A DNA stretch of 41,959 nt from Thermaurantiacus tibetensis (GTDB taxonomy: Bacteria; Pseudomonadota; Alphaproteobacteria; Sphingomonadales; Sphingomonadaceae): NCBI RefSeq assembly GCF_015354055.1, contig NZ_JACHTM010000006.1, positions 1 through 41,959 of the forward strand, written 5' to 3'. The position numbers were made by a program, and so were the translations under genes. Position 1 is the stretch's first letter. Each line of letters begins with the position of its first letter. Positions 1-7,391 of the stretch are shown piece after piece. The notes under the pieces are model-generated. The model was not told the DNA's origin and did no database searches. It saw only the letters and a program-made list of their open reading frames with translations.

Positions 1-138
1 CCGCGGACGACCGCGCCGACCGGGCCGGGGCATCAGCGGCGCAATCCGCTCCCACTCCTCGTCCGTCAGATCCAACGGATAGCGCCTCGTCTTCCTGACA
101 ATCTCGGCCATCCGGCCACGGCTCCGCTGCGTCCACAT
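1..138 (-). CDS. IS5-family transposase, N-terminal fragment (partial)
   Basis: The first 46 codons of a transposase run off the left edge. The frame opens with Met-Trp-Thr, the same opening as the IS5-like transposase at 40159, and contains the family signature DLTDEEW followed by a P-x-P-G-R-x-G-R-P-R stretch typical of the N-terminal DUF4096 region of IS5/IS427 transposases. I chose the ATG at 138 because of the shared MWT start; an internal ATG at 111 is the alternative. The DDE catalytic domain is outside the window, so activity cannot be assessed. Confidence 0.7.
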   Translation of the reverse strand, partial: MWTQRSRGRMAEIVRKTRRYPLDLTDEEWERIAPLMPRPGRRGRPR

Positions 139-203
139 CCGCAGCTTGAATCACGTCAAACAGCCCATGGGAATCCCCCATCAGCAATTTTCCAAACAGG
201 CTC
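1..203 (-). mobile_element. IS5-like insertion sequence, one end (cut by window edge)
   Basis: This is the transposase start plus the outer end of an IS5-type element. Read inward from 203 the end begins GAGCCTGTTTGGAAAATTG, which looks like an IS5-family terminal inverted repeat, about 65 bases upstream of the transposase start. The flanking bases after 203 are TAAGG. The other end lies outside the window, so target duplication and completeness cannot be judged. The transposase it carries differs from the IS5-like copy at 39317-40159, so the two are different elements of one family. Confidence 0.6.
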
Positions 204-487
204 TAAGGACCGCACTCGGGATTCTATGAGCGATAAGGGACCTTGCCGTATCGTTGAGGCCGTGAGCCTCGCGAAAGCCGTGGTGTCGAGATTTGGTCGG
301 ACCTCTGTTCGTCATCGCCTGTCATTTCGCTCGTTGTCTTCCAAGCCGCGGCAAGCGCGGCTTGCGGTGCCTGTCAGCCATGCAACACATTGTCGGCGCC
401 AAGTGCCGAGGGAAACCGGCGGATCCAGAGCGGGGGCCGCTTGTGGCAAGCCCGTTCGTAGACTGGGTTGGGTGCGCGCTGGTTCCA
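204..487. other. non-coding stretch between IS end and envelope operon
   Basis: I see no convincing gene here. Short open frames exist in several phases, as expected at this GC content, but none has a recognizable product or ribosome binding site. The only structure is the hairpin at 342-364. Confidence 0.5.
342..364 (-). terminator. perfect 9-bp stem-loop downstream of the 488-3023 operon
   Basis: The arms CAAGCCGCG (342-350) and CGCGGCTTG (356-364) are perfect complements around a 5-base loop. It lies about 125 bases past the last stop codon of the minus-strand envelope operon. No T-run follows on the minus strand, so it is at best a weak intrinsic terminator or an mRNA 3'-end stabilizing hairpin. 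Confidence 0.35.
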
Positions 488-1078
488 TCAGAAGCGGACG
501 GAATCGACCAGCGCCTGCCAGACAGGCCGGTCGCGCTCGAAATAATGGAGGCTCGGTGCCAGGAGCGACACGGCGTGAAACTGCGCGTTGCGGATGCACA
601 GGAGCGCCCGGCCGCTCCTCTCCACTTCGTCCTCGGTGGTGACAGCGCGCCAGCTCGCGATCACGCCCGAGCAGCCGCCGCGCTCGGCCGGCTCGAGCGC
701 GACGAGCGTGATGGTGACGCCCGGGATCTCGGCGGTCAGCGACTGCGAGAAGAAGTCGAACAGGCCGGTCGCATCGACCGCCGGATCGAAGCGCGGCAGC
801 GGCCTGTCCTTGCGGTCTCGCTCGCGCAGCATCGGTTGCCCCGCCGCAACCCCTGCCACCAGCAGGAAGCGGTTGAGCGGCAGGCCATCGAGGGTCCAGA
901 GCTCGGCCTGCCGGCCCGGCCGGGCGCCGAGGCGGTTCATCTCGACGGGCGGCGTGACCTTCATGGCCGAGCGCGCGACTGTGACCGGCGTGCCAGGGGG
1001 CACCAGCCTGTTCGAGCCGGCTGCGGGCGCGGCCAGCAGTAGGGCAGCAACGGCGGCGAGGCGGGTCACGGCTGACAT
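488..1078 (-). CDS. exported protein of unknown function
   Basis: This 196-residue protein starts with an apparent Sec signal peptide (MSAVTRLAAVAALLLAAPAAG) and so probably acts in the periplasm. I do not recognize the family. The mature part contains two cysteines in a pattern that could form a disulfide (GGCSG and ALLCIRN, about 30 residues apart), and a C-terminal segment rich in aromatic residues. The ATG at 1078 overlaps the last 13 bases of the upstream metalloprotease gene, so the two are translationally coupled; a longer frame reaching 1162 was rejected because its extra N-terminus reads as low-complexity shadow sequence. The neighbours (M48 protease, exported protein) suggest a role in envelope maintenance, which is inference only. 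Confidence 0.65.
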   Translation of the reverse strand: MSAVTRLAAVAALLLAAPAAGSNRLVPPGTPVTVARSAMKVTPPVEMNRLGARPGRQAELWTLDGLPLNRFLLVAGVAAGQPMLRERDRKDRPLPRFDPAVDATGLFDFFSQSLTAEIPGVTITLVALEPAERGGCSGVIASWRAVTTEDEVERSGRALLCIRNAQFHAVSLLAPSLHYFERDRPVWQALVDSVRF

Positions 1079-2277
1079 GGCGGCATGTCCTTCACAAGCG
1101 GCGCGAGCACGGCGGCATCCGGCGCGTCGGGCCGGGCGCCGAGATAGGCGGCAAGATGGCACAGGCCGGACTCGCGCTTGCCCATCCTCAGCTCGACGAG
1201 CCCGAGGCCCCGCGCCGTCTCGGGCCTCGCGCCCGGCATGGCGAGCGCCGCCGTGAACAGCGTGGCGGCGGTCTCGAGGTCGCGCGGATGGCCGCGCCGG
1301 CGATAGAGTTCGCCGCGCGCATAGAGCAGGTCCGGGTCGGGCAGGATGGCGTTCAGCTGTTCGAGGATGAAGTCAGTGCCGCTGAAGTCGTTGCGGCCGA
1401 GCTGGTCAGACAGAAGGTCGCCCCAGTGCGGCCTGAGCGCCGTCCGCAGCGACACCACCGATTCCGGCCGGATCCCTTGGTTCGCGCCCGCAGCAGGTGC
1501 CAGATACGTGGCACGTTCGCGCATGCCGGGGTGGGTGTCGAAGATCCCGGATTTCAGCAGCCGGTCGGGGTTCCGGCCGCGACCGGTGGCGGTGGCGCGC
1601 GCCTCGCCGATCAGACGCTGCCAGAGGCGGGCGGCGGCATCCCCGGGCCAGCCCGACTGCCTGAGGTAGGCAGCGCCCAAGAGGTCGGCCTCGCGCTCCT
1701 GCTCCCGGCTGAAGCCGAACCAGCCGATGATGAACATCTCGGGCACCACGGGCACGCCCAGCATCGACAGCCAGACTGCGGCATCGGTGTTGCGCCGCGC
1801 CCGCTGATAGCCGGCAAGGCTGTGCCTGCGCTCGAAATGGGCGAACTCGTGGCCCAGCACTGCGGCCAGCTCGTCATCGCTCGCGGTGCGGAAGAGGAGG
1901 CCGGTCCAGACTTCCATCGCTCCATTGGGAAGCATCGTCGCGTTGAACAGCGGCACCCGCATCAGGTAGACCCGCACGTCACGGCAGCGTTCGTCCCCCA
2001 CCGTCCGGCACAGCACGCCGCGCACATGGGCTTCGAGCGCCTTGTCCTTCAGCCGCCGGGCGGAGCTGGCGATCCGGCGCTCCATCTCGTCGGCTTCGGC
2101 CCACAGCCCTTCCTCGTCGCGGCCGACCGGCCTTGGAATGCCCTGCCACGGGCCGACGACGACGATTTCCGGGGCCGCTTCGGGGGCGGGCCTGCTCTCC
2201 TCCACCGCGGCTGCCGCCGGCATGGGGCAGACGGGCGCCAGCGCCAGCAGCAGGCCGAGCGCCGCGCGACGGATCAC
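1066..2277 (-). CDS. M48-family metalloprotease with C-terminal TPR-like region, exported
   Basis: Zinc endopeptidase of the BepA/LoiP-like M48 group, 403 residues, expected in the periplasm, where relatives degrade or help assemble outer-membrane proteins. A signal peptide covers residues 1-24. The HExxH zinc motif is HEFAH (143-147), and the third ligand is Glu196 in the EREAD segment, followed by LLGAAYL as in the family. The C-terminal third (about 295-400) is helical with TPR-like repeats (LYARGELYRRRG, ALAMPGARPETARGLG). The start is a GTG at 2277 whose GTGA overlaps the stop of the upstream gene; its own 3' end overlaps the next gene. All three genes (3023 to 488) therefore form one coupled operon. 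I leave the symbol blank because BepA and LoiP orthology cannot be separated here. Confidence 0.9.
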   Translation of the reverse strand: MIRRAALGLLLALAPVCPMPAAAAVEESRPAPEAAPEIVVVGPWQGIPRPVGRDEEGLWAEADEMERRIASSARRLKDKALEAHVRGVLCRTVGDERCRDVRVYLMRVPLFNATMLPNGAMEVWTGLLFRTASDDELAAVLGHEFAHFERRHSLAGYQRARRNTDAAVWLSMLGVPVVPEMFIIGWFGFSREQEREADLLGAAYLRQSGWPGDAAARLWQRLIGEARATATGRGRNPDRLLKSGIFDTHPGMRERATYLAPAAGANQGIRPESVVSLRTALRPHWGDLLSDQLGRNDFSGTDFILEQLNAILPDPDLLYARGELYRRRGHPRDLETAATLFTAALAMPGARPETARGLGLVELRMGKRESGLCHLAAYLGARPDAPDAAVLAPLVKDMPPCQP

Positions 2278-3023
2278 GGTCGCTGAGGCGCGGGCGCCGG
2301 CGCAGCGAGCGGAAAGCCGGCCAGCAGCTGCCCCGCGCGCTTTCTGGCACCGTCCGGCTCGCGCGGGTCGCCACCCATCTGGAGGTCGGCGTTGATCCAG
2401 ACGAGATCGCCGGTCTTGAGGTCCACCAACCCGGCATAGCCCTGGTGGGTGCCCGTCGGCACATAGGCGCCGAACAGCACCGCGGCAGCGATCGCCGCGG
2501 CCTTGCGCCCTCCCGAGGCATAATGATCCTCGGTGGTGACGAACAGCGCATAGTCAGCGCCCGTGCCCTCGGCGATCCGGGCGATCCCGGGCCCGAGCGA
2601 GTAGGCGAGACCCTTGTCGCGCTTCTTGGTGGGAAGCCGGTTACCGGGAAAGAACTGATACTCCATGACCGCGGTCGCCACCGCCCGGAACAGGTGGCGA
2701 TACTGGTCGATGAGCGCCGGATCGGCGCCGATCAGCACCTCCTCCTCGTCCACCGTGCGCAGCCCCATTGCCGCCTTCTCGGCTGCCAGGGCGGCGCCCA
2801 GGTTGCGCCGGGCCTGCTCGGTCCACTCCCGGTCCGGCTCGAACAGGCCGCCGGTCGAAACCTCGCCAACCCGGATATTTGGTCGCATGAAGATGACGGT
2901 GGCACCCGGCCGCGGCTCGAAGCCTGGGATCGTCGCGGTCTTGGTCGTCCCGAGCTGGGCGGTGGCGGGGGTTGCCGCCAGGAGAAAGACGGTCGCAAAC
3001 CCGATGATGATGCCTCCGCGCAC
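2274..3023 (-). CDS. exported protein of unknown function, first gene of the M48 operon
   Basis: About 249 residues with a clear N-terminal signal sequence (RGGIIIGFATVFLLAATPATA). I chose the GTG at 3023 because a GGGGAG ribosome binding site sits 7 bases upstream; a TTG at 3038 in the same frame would place this site inside the gene. The mature protein has no catalytic motif I can name. It contains a hydrophobic alanine-rich helix near residues 175-190 followed by a predicted beta-rich end (YAGLVDLKTGDLVWINADL), a pattern seen in secreted or lipoprotein-like hypothetical proteins. The 3' end overlaps the protease gene by 4 bases (GTGA). A partner or substrate role for the protease is possible but unsupported beyond linkage. 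Confidence 0.7.
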   Translation of the reverse strand: MRGGIIIGFATVFLLAATPATAQLGTTKTATIPGFEPRPGATVIFMRPNIRVGEVSTGGLFEPDREWTEQARRNLGAALAAEKAAMGLRTVDEEEVLIGADPALIDQYRHLFRAVATAVMEYQFFPGNRLPTKKRDKGLAYSLGPGIARIAEGTGADYALFVTTEDHYASGGRKAAAIAAAVLFGAYVPTGTHQGYAGLVDLKTGDLVWINADLQMGGDPREPDGARKRAGQLLAGFPLAAPAPAPQRP

Positions 3024-3160
3024 TCGCTTGCTCCCCAAAGCCAGGTGTCGAGCTAGCAGCCGGCGAAGGTCGTGTCGACCAAATATGGCTCCCTCCTACG
3101 GGGAACCCTTTCTGAATCCAACCTGGGACACGACGCACTGTGCCCTCTGGACGATAGCAG

Positions 3161-4288
3161 CTAGCACCCGTGCGCGTAGTACATCTTTCTGGTGCAGGCG
3201 ATGATGTGTTCGCGTGGGTGGAGCATGTCCCACCCCCGGAATGCAGCGTCGCTGACGGCCACCGGGCTTGTCGTCATTGTGGAGTTTCCACAACTCGACC
3301 GTGACGAAGAGGAGTTCCCGATGACCGAGGACAGATTCTTGAGTGAGCTGGCTGCGAAGAGCGGCCAGCCGCCCGAGCCGTCGGTCGCGGCAAGGCGCAG
3401 GCCGCGGCCGCCCTTCGGGCCGCGGGTGAGCTCGGGGGTGAGGCTGCAGGCGGCGAGGCGTTCGCCGAGCTCCGGCCAGCTCGCCGCCTCGCGCAGGATG
3501 CGGGCCACCTGTCCGGCCCCGTCCAGCGTCATGCCGGGGGGAGCGACGGGGCGCCCCTGCGCCCGGGCGCGTTCCTGCCGTCCGGTCTCAGCCACGAAGC
3601 GATCGTGCTCCCGATGCAGCGCGTTGCCGGCATCCTCGCACACCCCTTCGCCGGTCCAGCCGGGCTGTGGGCTCTGGCGGGCGGCCGCGCGGAGCGTGCC
3701 GCGCTCGGGCGAGAGGCGGAACCTGCGGTCGAGGATCGCCACCACCTGCTGGGCCCGGCGGAAGGGCCAGGCGCCACCCACCGGTCGCATCTCGCGGGTC
3801 ACGGGATCGACCCGGTTGAGGACGATATGGCAGTGCGGGTTGTCGGTGTCGCCGTGGACTGCCGCCACCACCGGCAGCCCGCGGGCGTCCATCAGGTCGA
3901 GCCAGTCGTCGAGCCGCCGCTCCCAGTCCGCCCGGGTCTTCGGGGCCTCCCCGCTGCGAAAGGAGATCACCCAGTGCTGCACCGGGTCGGCGCGCGGCCT
4001 GCCCCCGACGTCGCGGATCAGCGCGTCGAACTGCGCGGCCCACACCCTCGGGTTCCGGCCGGCAAGCCCGCCCCGCGTCATGACGTGGAGCACGCGCTCC
4101 CGGTGCGGCACGGTGGCCCCGGCCGCCCCGCCGTGCATGTCCGCAACATAGGCAAGGAGCGACCCCGCGGACCCGACCGCGCCGTCGTGGCCGGTCACGT
4201 AGGCGACGAGGCGCGCTGCCGATGCCGCGGCGGAGATCGGCGCGGGAGCCTTTCCTGCCCCCGAGATGCGCTTGATGACATGGCCCAT
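3161..4288 (-). CDS. MobA/VirD2-type relaxase, C-terminally truncated
   Basis: DNA relaxase fragment: such proteins nick oriT and pilot the transferred strand in conjugative mobilization. Histidine motif III is clear: His145-Gly-Asp147, then PHCH (His152, His154) followed by IVLNRVDP. Candidate catalytic tyrosines lie upstream (Tyr30 and Tyr47). The relaxase-like sequence stops near residue 310. The remaining 60 or so residues (from SSLKNLSSVIGNSS to the stop) are serine-rich and look unlike a relaxase, so the gene seems truncated and to read into unrelated DNA. It begins 1 base after the stop of the ribbon-helix-helix gene at 4290. Nothing else of a transfer system is present, so this is probably a remnant of a mobilizable plasmid or integrated element. 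Confidence 0.75.
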   Translation of the reverse strand: MGHVIKRISGAGKAPAPISAAASAARLVAYVTGHDGAVGSAGSLLAYVADMHGGAAGATVPHRERVLHVMTRGGLAGRNPRVWAAQFDALIRDVGGRPRADPVQHWVISFRSGEAPKTRADWERRLDDWLDLMDARGLPVVAAVHGDTDNPHCHIVLNRVDPVTREMRPVGGAWPFRRAQQVVAILDRRFRLSPERGTLRAAARQSPQPGWTGEGVCEDAGNALHREHDRFVAETGRQERARAQGRPVAPPGMTLDGAGQVARILREAASWPELGERLAACSLTPELTRGPKGGRGLRLAATDGSGGWPLFAASSLKNLSSVIGNSSSSRSSCGNSTMTTSPVAVSDAAFRGWDMLHPREHIIACTRKMYYAHGC

Positions 4289-4289
4289 G

Positions 4290-4619
4290 TCAGCGCGTCC
4301 TTGCAGATGCGTGGGCGAGCACGAGCCGCTCCACCGCCGCTTCGAGCTGGGCGACGAGGTCCGGATCGGCCCGGCCGGCCGCCTCGAGCCGGGCCAGCGT
4401 GGCGGTCAGCGCCACCAGCGGGTCGCGCGGGCGGGGAAGAGGCAGCACCGGGTCCCGCGGATCGGAGAGCGGCAGCAGCTCGTCCGCCCGCGCGAGGAGC
4501 TCGCGCACCAGCTGCGAGACGCTCCACCCGCGCGCCTTCGCCCTGCGCTCCGCGTCCTCGAGTTCCTGCCGGGTCATGCGGACGCGCAGCAGACCCTCCC
4601 GCGCCCGGCCGCCGCTCAC
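4290..4619 (-). CDS. ribbon-helix-helix mobilization accessory protein (MobC-like)
   Basis: Small DNA-binding protein of 109 residues, upstream of and nearly abutting the relaxase, the usual place for a relaxosome accessory factor. Residues 9-40 fit a ribbon-helix-helix fold: a basic strand (EGLLRVRMTRQELEDAERRA) then a helix (GWSVSQLVRELLARA). The C-terminal part is a helical leucine/alanine-rich region. Start choice: the GTG at 4619 has GGAGG 6 bases upstream, while the much longer open frame extending to 4790 has proline/arginine-rich shadow sequence. It probably binds an oriT upstream, but I could not identify an oriT with confidence. Confidence 0.7.
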   Translation of the reverse strand: MSGGRAREGLLRVRMTRQELEDAERRAKARGWSVSQLVRELLARADELLPLSDPRDPVLPLPRPRDPLVALTATLARLEAAGRADPDLVAQLEAAVERLVLAHASARTR

Positions 4620-4941
4620 CGCTGTCCTCCCGCCACGCCGCGAGCCGCGCAGCGCCGAGCGGCGTTCCCGACCTCGCGGGGCCAGCCGTGGCCACGCGAG
4701 GTCCATGCTGCCTTCTGGATGCCAGCCGCGCGGTGGTCGTGGACATGGTCGGCCAGAAGGTCGGCGCAGCGGTCCGGGGTCGGCCGGCACGGCGGACCGG
4801 TCAGGGCAGCGCTGAGGGCCATGCCGGAGCCAACCGGCAGGGAGGGGTAAAGGGCTCGGATCGGGCTGCCCTCCCGGCCGCTTCCGGGGCCGGGCGCCGG
4901 CCCTTAACGAGGATGTCGCAGCGAGGCACGCGCAGCACGCC
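4620..4941. other. intergenic region between mobilization remnant and ubiX
   Basis: No well-supported gene. A 68-codon minus-strand frame (4616-4822) overlaps the GTG start at 4619 but has no ribosome binding site or recognizable product. An oriT would be expected upstream of the mobilization genes; inverted repeats are present (see 4887-4903) but I see no diagnostic nick site. Confidence 0.4.
4887..4903. repeat. perfect inverted repeat, 7-bp arms
   Basis: GGGCCGG (4887-4893), a 3-base loop, then CCGGCCC (4897-4903) followed by TTAACG. It lies just upstream of the ubiX promoter. It could be a weak terminator insulating the ubiX operon or part of an old oriT; there is no T-run to decide. Confidence 0.3.
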
Positions 4942-4969
4942 TTGCACTTCGGGCCGGCTTGCTTGTAAT
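4942..4969 (+). promoter_or_regulatory. putative promoter of the ubiX-ABC operon
   Basis: A -35-like TTGCAC (4942-4947) is separated by 16 bases from a good -10 hexamer TGTAAT (4964-4969). Transcription would start about 6-7 bases later, at or next to the ubiX ATG at 4976, giving an essentially leaderless mRNA. This agrees with the lack of any Shine-Dalgarno sequence before that ATG. The -10 lies inside the shared 19-bp element. Confidence 0.5.
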
Positions 4970-4981
4970 GACGACATGATG
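4963..4981 (-). promoter_or_regulatory. shared 19-bp operator-like element, site A
   Basis: On the minus strand it reads CATCATGTCGTCATTACAA. It matches the elements at 16990, 26819, 33421 and 36113 (common core CATCATnnnGTCAT). It covers both the -10 hexamer and the ATGATG start of ubiX, so a bound repressor would block RNA polymerase directly. The proposed binder is the GntR/HutC protein encoded at 27334, by inference. Confidence 0.55.
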
Positions 4982-5587
4982 AGTGGAACCCCGCCTCCCC
5001 GCAGGGTCGTGGTGGCCATCACCGGGGCGTCGGGGGCCGTCTACGGCGCGCGGCTTCTTGAACTCCTCCGTGAGCTCGGCCACGAAACCCATGTCGTCGT
5101 GAGCAGGGCAGGCGCGCTCGCGCTGCAGCAGGAGCTCGGGATCGAGGCGCGGGCGCTTGGTCAGCGCTCCGACTTCTTCTACTCGGCGGCGGATGTGGGA
5201 GCGCGGATTGCAAGCGGCTCGTTCCGGACCCACGCCATGGCGATCGCGCCCTGCTCGATCCGCACGCTTGCCGAGATCGCGACCGGCGTCACCTCGAGCC
5301 TTGTCACGCGCGCGGCCGACGTCATGCTGAAGGAGCGCCGCCGGCTCGTGCTAGTGGTGCGGGAGACGCCGCTGCACACCGGCCACATCCGGCGGATGCT
5401 CGAGGCCTCCGAGGCAGGGGCCATCATCCTGCCGCCGGTTCCCGCCTTCTACTTCCACCCGCAGACAATCGGCCAGATGGTGGACCAGACGGTTCACCGC
5501 ATCCTCGACCTCATGGAGATCGCGCATGGGTTCGGCGCGGCCTGGGATGGGATCGCGCCGGCCGATCGCGCCGGCGCAGGCGCGTGA
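4976..5587 (+). CDS. ubiX: UbiX-like flavin prenyltransferase
   Basis: Makes prenylated FMN, the cofactor of UbiD-type decarboxylases, from FMN and dimethylallyl phosphate. The protein is 203 residues, the usual size. Family motifs: the N-terminal nucleotide-binding loop ITGASGAVYGARLLELL, then PCSIRTLAEIATGVTSSL, the hallmark RAADVMLKERRRLVLVVRETPL, and the C-terminal PPVPAFYFHPQTI. Two adjacent ATG codons (4976, 4979) have no Shine-Dalgarno sequence and lie in operator site A, suggesting a leaderless transcript. It overlaps the next gene by 4 bases (GTGA). Its likely client is the UbiD homologue at 23802-25286, preceded by another copy of the same operator, which argues for a dedicated copy in this system rather than the housekeeping ubiquinone enzyme. 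Confidence 0.92.
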   Translation: MMSGTPPPRRVVVAITGASGAVYGARLLELLRELGHETHVVVSRAGALALQQELGIEARALGQRSDFFYSAADVGARIASGSFRTHAMAIAPCSIRTLAEIATGVTSSLVTRAADVMLKERRRLVLVVRETPLHTGHIRRMLEASEAGAIILPPVPAFYFHPQTIGQMVDQTVHRILDLMEIAHGFGAAWDGIAPADRAGAGA

Positions 5588-6528
5588 GCCTCCTAGCCCG
5601 GCTGGCTAGGCGGCTCGTGGCGCGCGCCACCGAGCTCCTGCTGCTGCTCGTCGCCCTTAGCCTCCTGCTCTTCGGCCTGCTGCAGCTCGCCGGCGACCCG
5701 GCGCTGGCACTGGCCGGTGCCGACGCCGATCCCGAGACCGTGGCTGCGGTGCGGAGCGCATGGCGGCTGGATCGGCCGCTGCCCGAGCAAGCGCTGCGCT
5801 TCGTCGAGCGCACGCTCACGCTCGACTTCGGGACCGCGATCGGCAGCGGCCAGAATGCGCTGGCGGCCGTCGGCGACGCGCTCCCGGCCACGCTCGGGCT
5901 CGCCGTTCTCGCGATCCTGCTGTCGATCATCGTCGGCGTGCCGCTCGGCGCCTGGATCGGGCAGGCCCCCGAGCGCGGGCCGCAGCGCCTCGTGATGGAG
6001 GGCGTGGTACTGATTCAGGGCACCCCCGGCTTCGTCGTGGCCCTGCTGCTCATCCAGCTGTTCGCCGTAGGGCTCAACCTCGTCCCGGCCATCGGCCAGT
6101 CGGGTCCCTCGAGCTGGATCCTGCCGGTGGTTTCGGTAGCCCTCTTTCTGTGCCCCAAGCTCATCCGCATGGTCGCCGGGAACGTCGCGGCTGCGCGCAG
6201 CGCGGACTGGGTGCGCACCGCGCGTGCAGGCGGGGCCGGCGAGGCAGACGTGCTTCTCCGGCACATCCTGCCCAACGCCCTCATCGGCGCGATCGCGCTC
6301 GTTGGCGCACAGTTCGCGTTCCTGGCCGGGGGCCTTCTGGTCATCGAGACCCTGTTCGCGTGGCCGGGCCTCGGCCGGCTCCTCTTGCAGGCGACGCTCA
6401 CCCTCGACTACCCGATCATCCAGGCGGCAACCGTAGTCATCACGCTCCTTGTGGCTGCCGTCAACGCGCTCACCGACGCCCTCGTCGCGATCGTCGACCC
6501 CCGCGTTAGGAGACCGGCCGCGGCATGA
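5584..6528 (+). CDS. Dpp/Opp-type ABC transporter permease (importer 1, DppB-like)
   Basis: Inner-membrane subunit of a peptide/nickel/opine-class importer, 314 residues. It has an N-terminal membrane segment (LLLLLVALSLLLFGLLQLAG), a periplasmic loop, then five further hydrophobic segments, and the cytoplasmic EAA-type coupling helix around ADWVRTARAGGAGEADVLLR. The closing FAWPGLGRLLLQATLTLDYP is a family signature. It starts at a GTG overlapping the ubiX stop by 4 bases and is coupled likewise to the second permease. The complete set (two permeases, two ATPases, one lipoprotein) lies in one operon with ubiX. Confidence 0.92.
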   Translation: MSLLARLARRLVARATELLLLLVALSLLLFGLLQLAGDPALALAGADADPETVAAVRSAWRLDRPLPEQALRFVERTLTLDFGTAIGSGQNALAAVGDALPATLGLAVLAILLSIIVGVPLGAWIGQAPERGPQRLVMEGVVLIQGTPGFVVALLLIQLFAVGLNLVPAIGQSGPSSWILPVVSVALFLCPKLIRMVAGNVAAARSADWVRTARAGGAGEADVLLRHILPNALIGAIALVGAQFAFLAGGLLVIETLFAWPGLGRLLLQATLTLDYPIIQAATVVITLLVAAVNALTDALVAIVDPRVRRPAAA

Positions 6529-7391
6529 GCGAGACAGCCTCCGCCGCCGACCCAGCCGCCGCTCTCGATGGGGATGCGGCCCGTCACCATCGCCCCGGCC
6601 AATGGTTCCTCCGGCCGCTCGCGATCCCACTCGCTGTCGTGGTCCTTGCCGCCCTTGGCGCGGGAGACACGGCCGTCGATCTTGAGCGACGGCTTCTGCC
6701 GCCGTCCCCGGGGCGATGGCTTGGCACGGACCAGCTCGGCCGGGACATCCTCGGCCGTCTCGTCGACGGAGCCGGCTGGACGGTCGGAGTCGGGCTTGGC
6801 GCGACCCTCCTGGCCTTCGCGATCGGCTGCGCCGTCGGGATCCTGGCGGTCGAGGGAGGGCCCCTCGTCCGGCGCGGCGCGCTCCAGCTGGTGGCGCTCG
6901 TCCAGGGTTTCCCGGCCCTCGTCGTCGCGCTTGGTGCGGTCGCGAGCCTCGGCCAGGGGGCCGTAACCGTCATCCTCGTCCTCGGGCTCTTCGGCTGGCC
7001 GGTGTTCGCCCGTGTCCTTGCTGCCGAGGCCGCCGAGGCGCTCCAGCGGGACTATGTGCTTGCCGCACGCATCGCCGGCGTCCGCCCCGTCAGCCTTTAT
7101 CTGCGCCACCTGCTGCCGGCGGTCGCGCCCTCTCTGGGCGGACTGTTTCTGTTCCACTTCGCCGACATGCTTGTGGCGGCCAGCGCGCTGGCCTTCCTGG
7201 GGGTCGGTGCGCCGCTCGGCTTTCCAGCCTGGGGCGCGATGCTCTCGGAAAGCCGGGCCTATCTCCACGATGCGCCCTGGATGATGCTGGCGCCGGCGGC
7301 AGCGCTTGCCGGGACCGTGCTCGCCGTGAACCGCCTCGGCGAAGCGCTCGCAGGCCGGCTCGCCGGTCGCTCCGGAGATGGTCGACGATGA
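6525..7391 (+). CDS. Dpp/Opp-type ABC transporter permease (importer 1, DppC-like)
   Basis: Second membrane subunit of importer 1, 288 residues. After a 25-residue polar N-terminus comes a membrane segment (PLAIPLAVVVLAALGAG), then the DppC signature around LGTDQLGRDILGRLVDGAG. The EAA coupling region is DYVLAARIAGVRPVSLYLRH, and ALAFLGVGAP and WGAMLSESRAYL are typical C-terminal motifs. It overlaps the preceding and following genes by 4 bases each (ATGA). Paralogous to, but clearly diverged from, the OppC-like gene at 19309. Confidence 0.92.
   Translation: MSETASAADPAAALDGDAARHHRPGQWFLRPLAIPLAVVVLAALGAGDTAVDLERRLLPPSPGRWLGTDQLGRDILGRLVDGAGWTVGVGLGATLLAFAIGCAVGILAVEGGPLVRRGALQLVALVQGFPALVVALGAVASLGQGAVTVILVLGLFGWPVFARVLAAEAAEALQRDYVLAARIAGVRPVSLYLRHLLPAVAPSLGGLFLFHFADMLVAASALAFLGVGAPLGFPAWGAMLSESRAYLHDAPWMMLAPAAALAGTVLAVNRLGEALAGRLAGRSGDGRR

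Noticed and set aside
4616-4822. 68-codon minus-strand frame overlapping the ribbon-helix-helix start
   Set aside because: The stop/start overlap is suggestive, but there is no ribosome binding site, composition is shadow-like and the product is unrecognizable.
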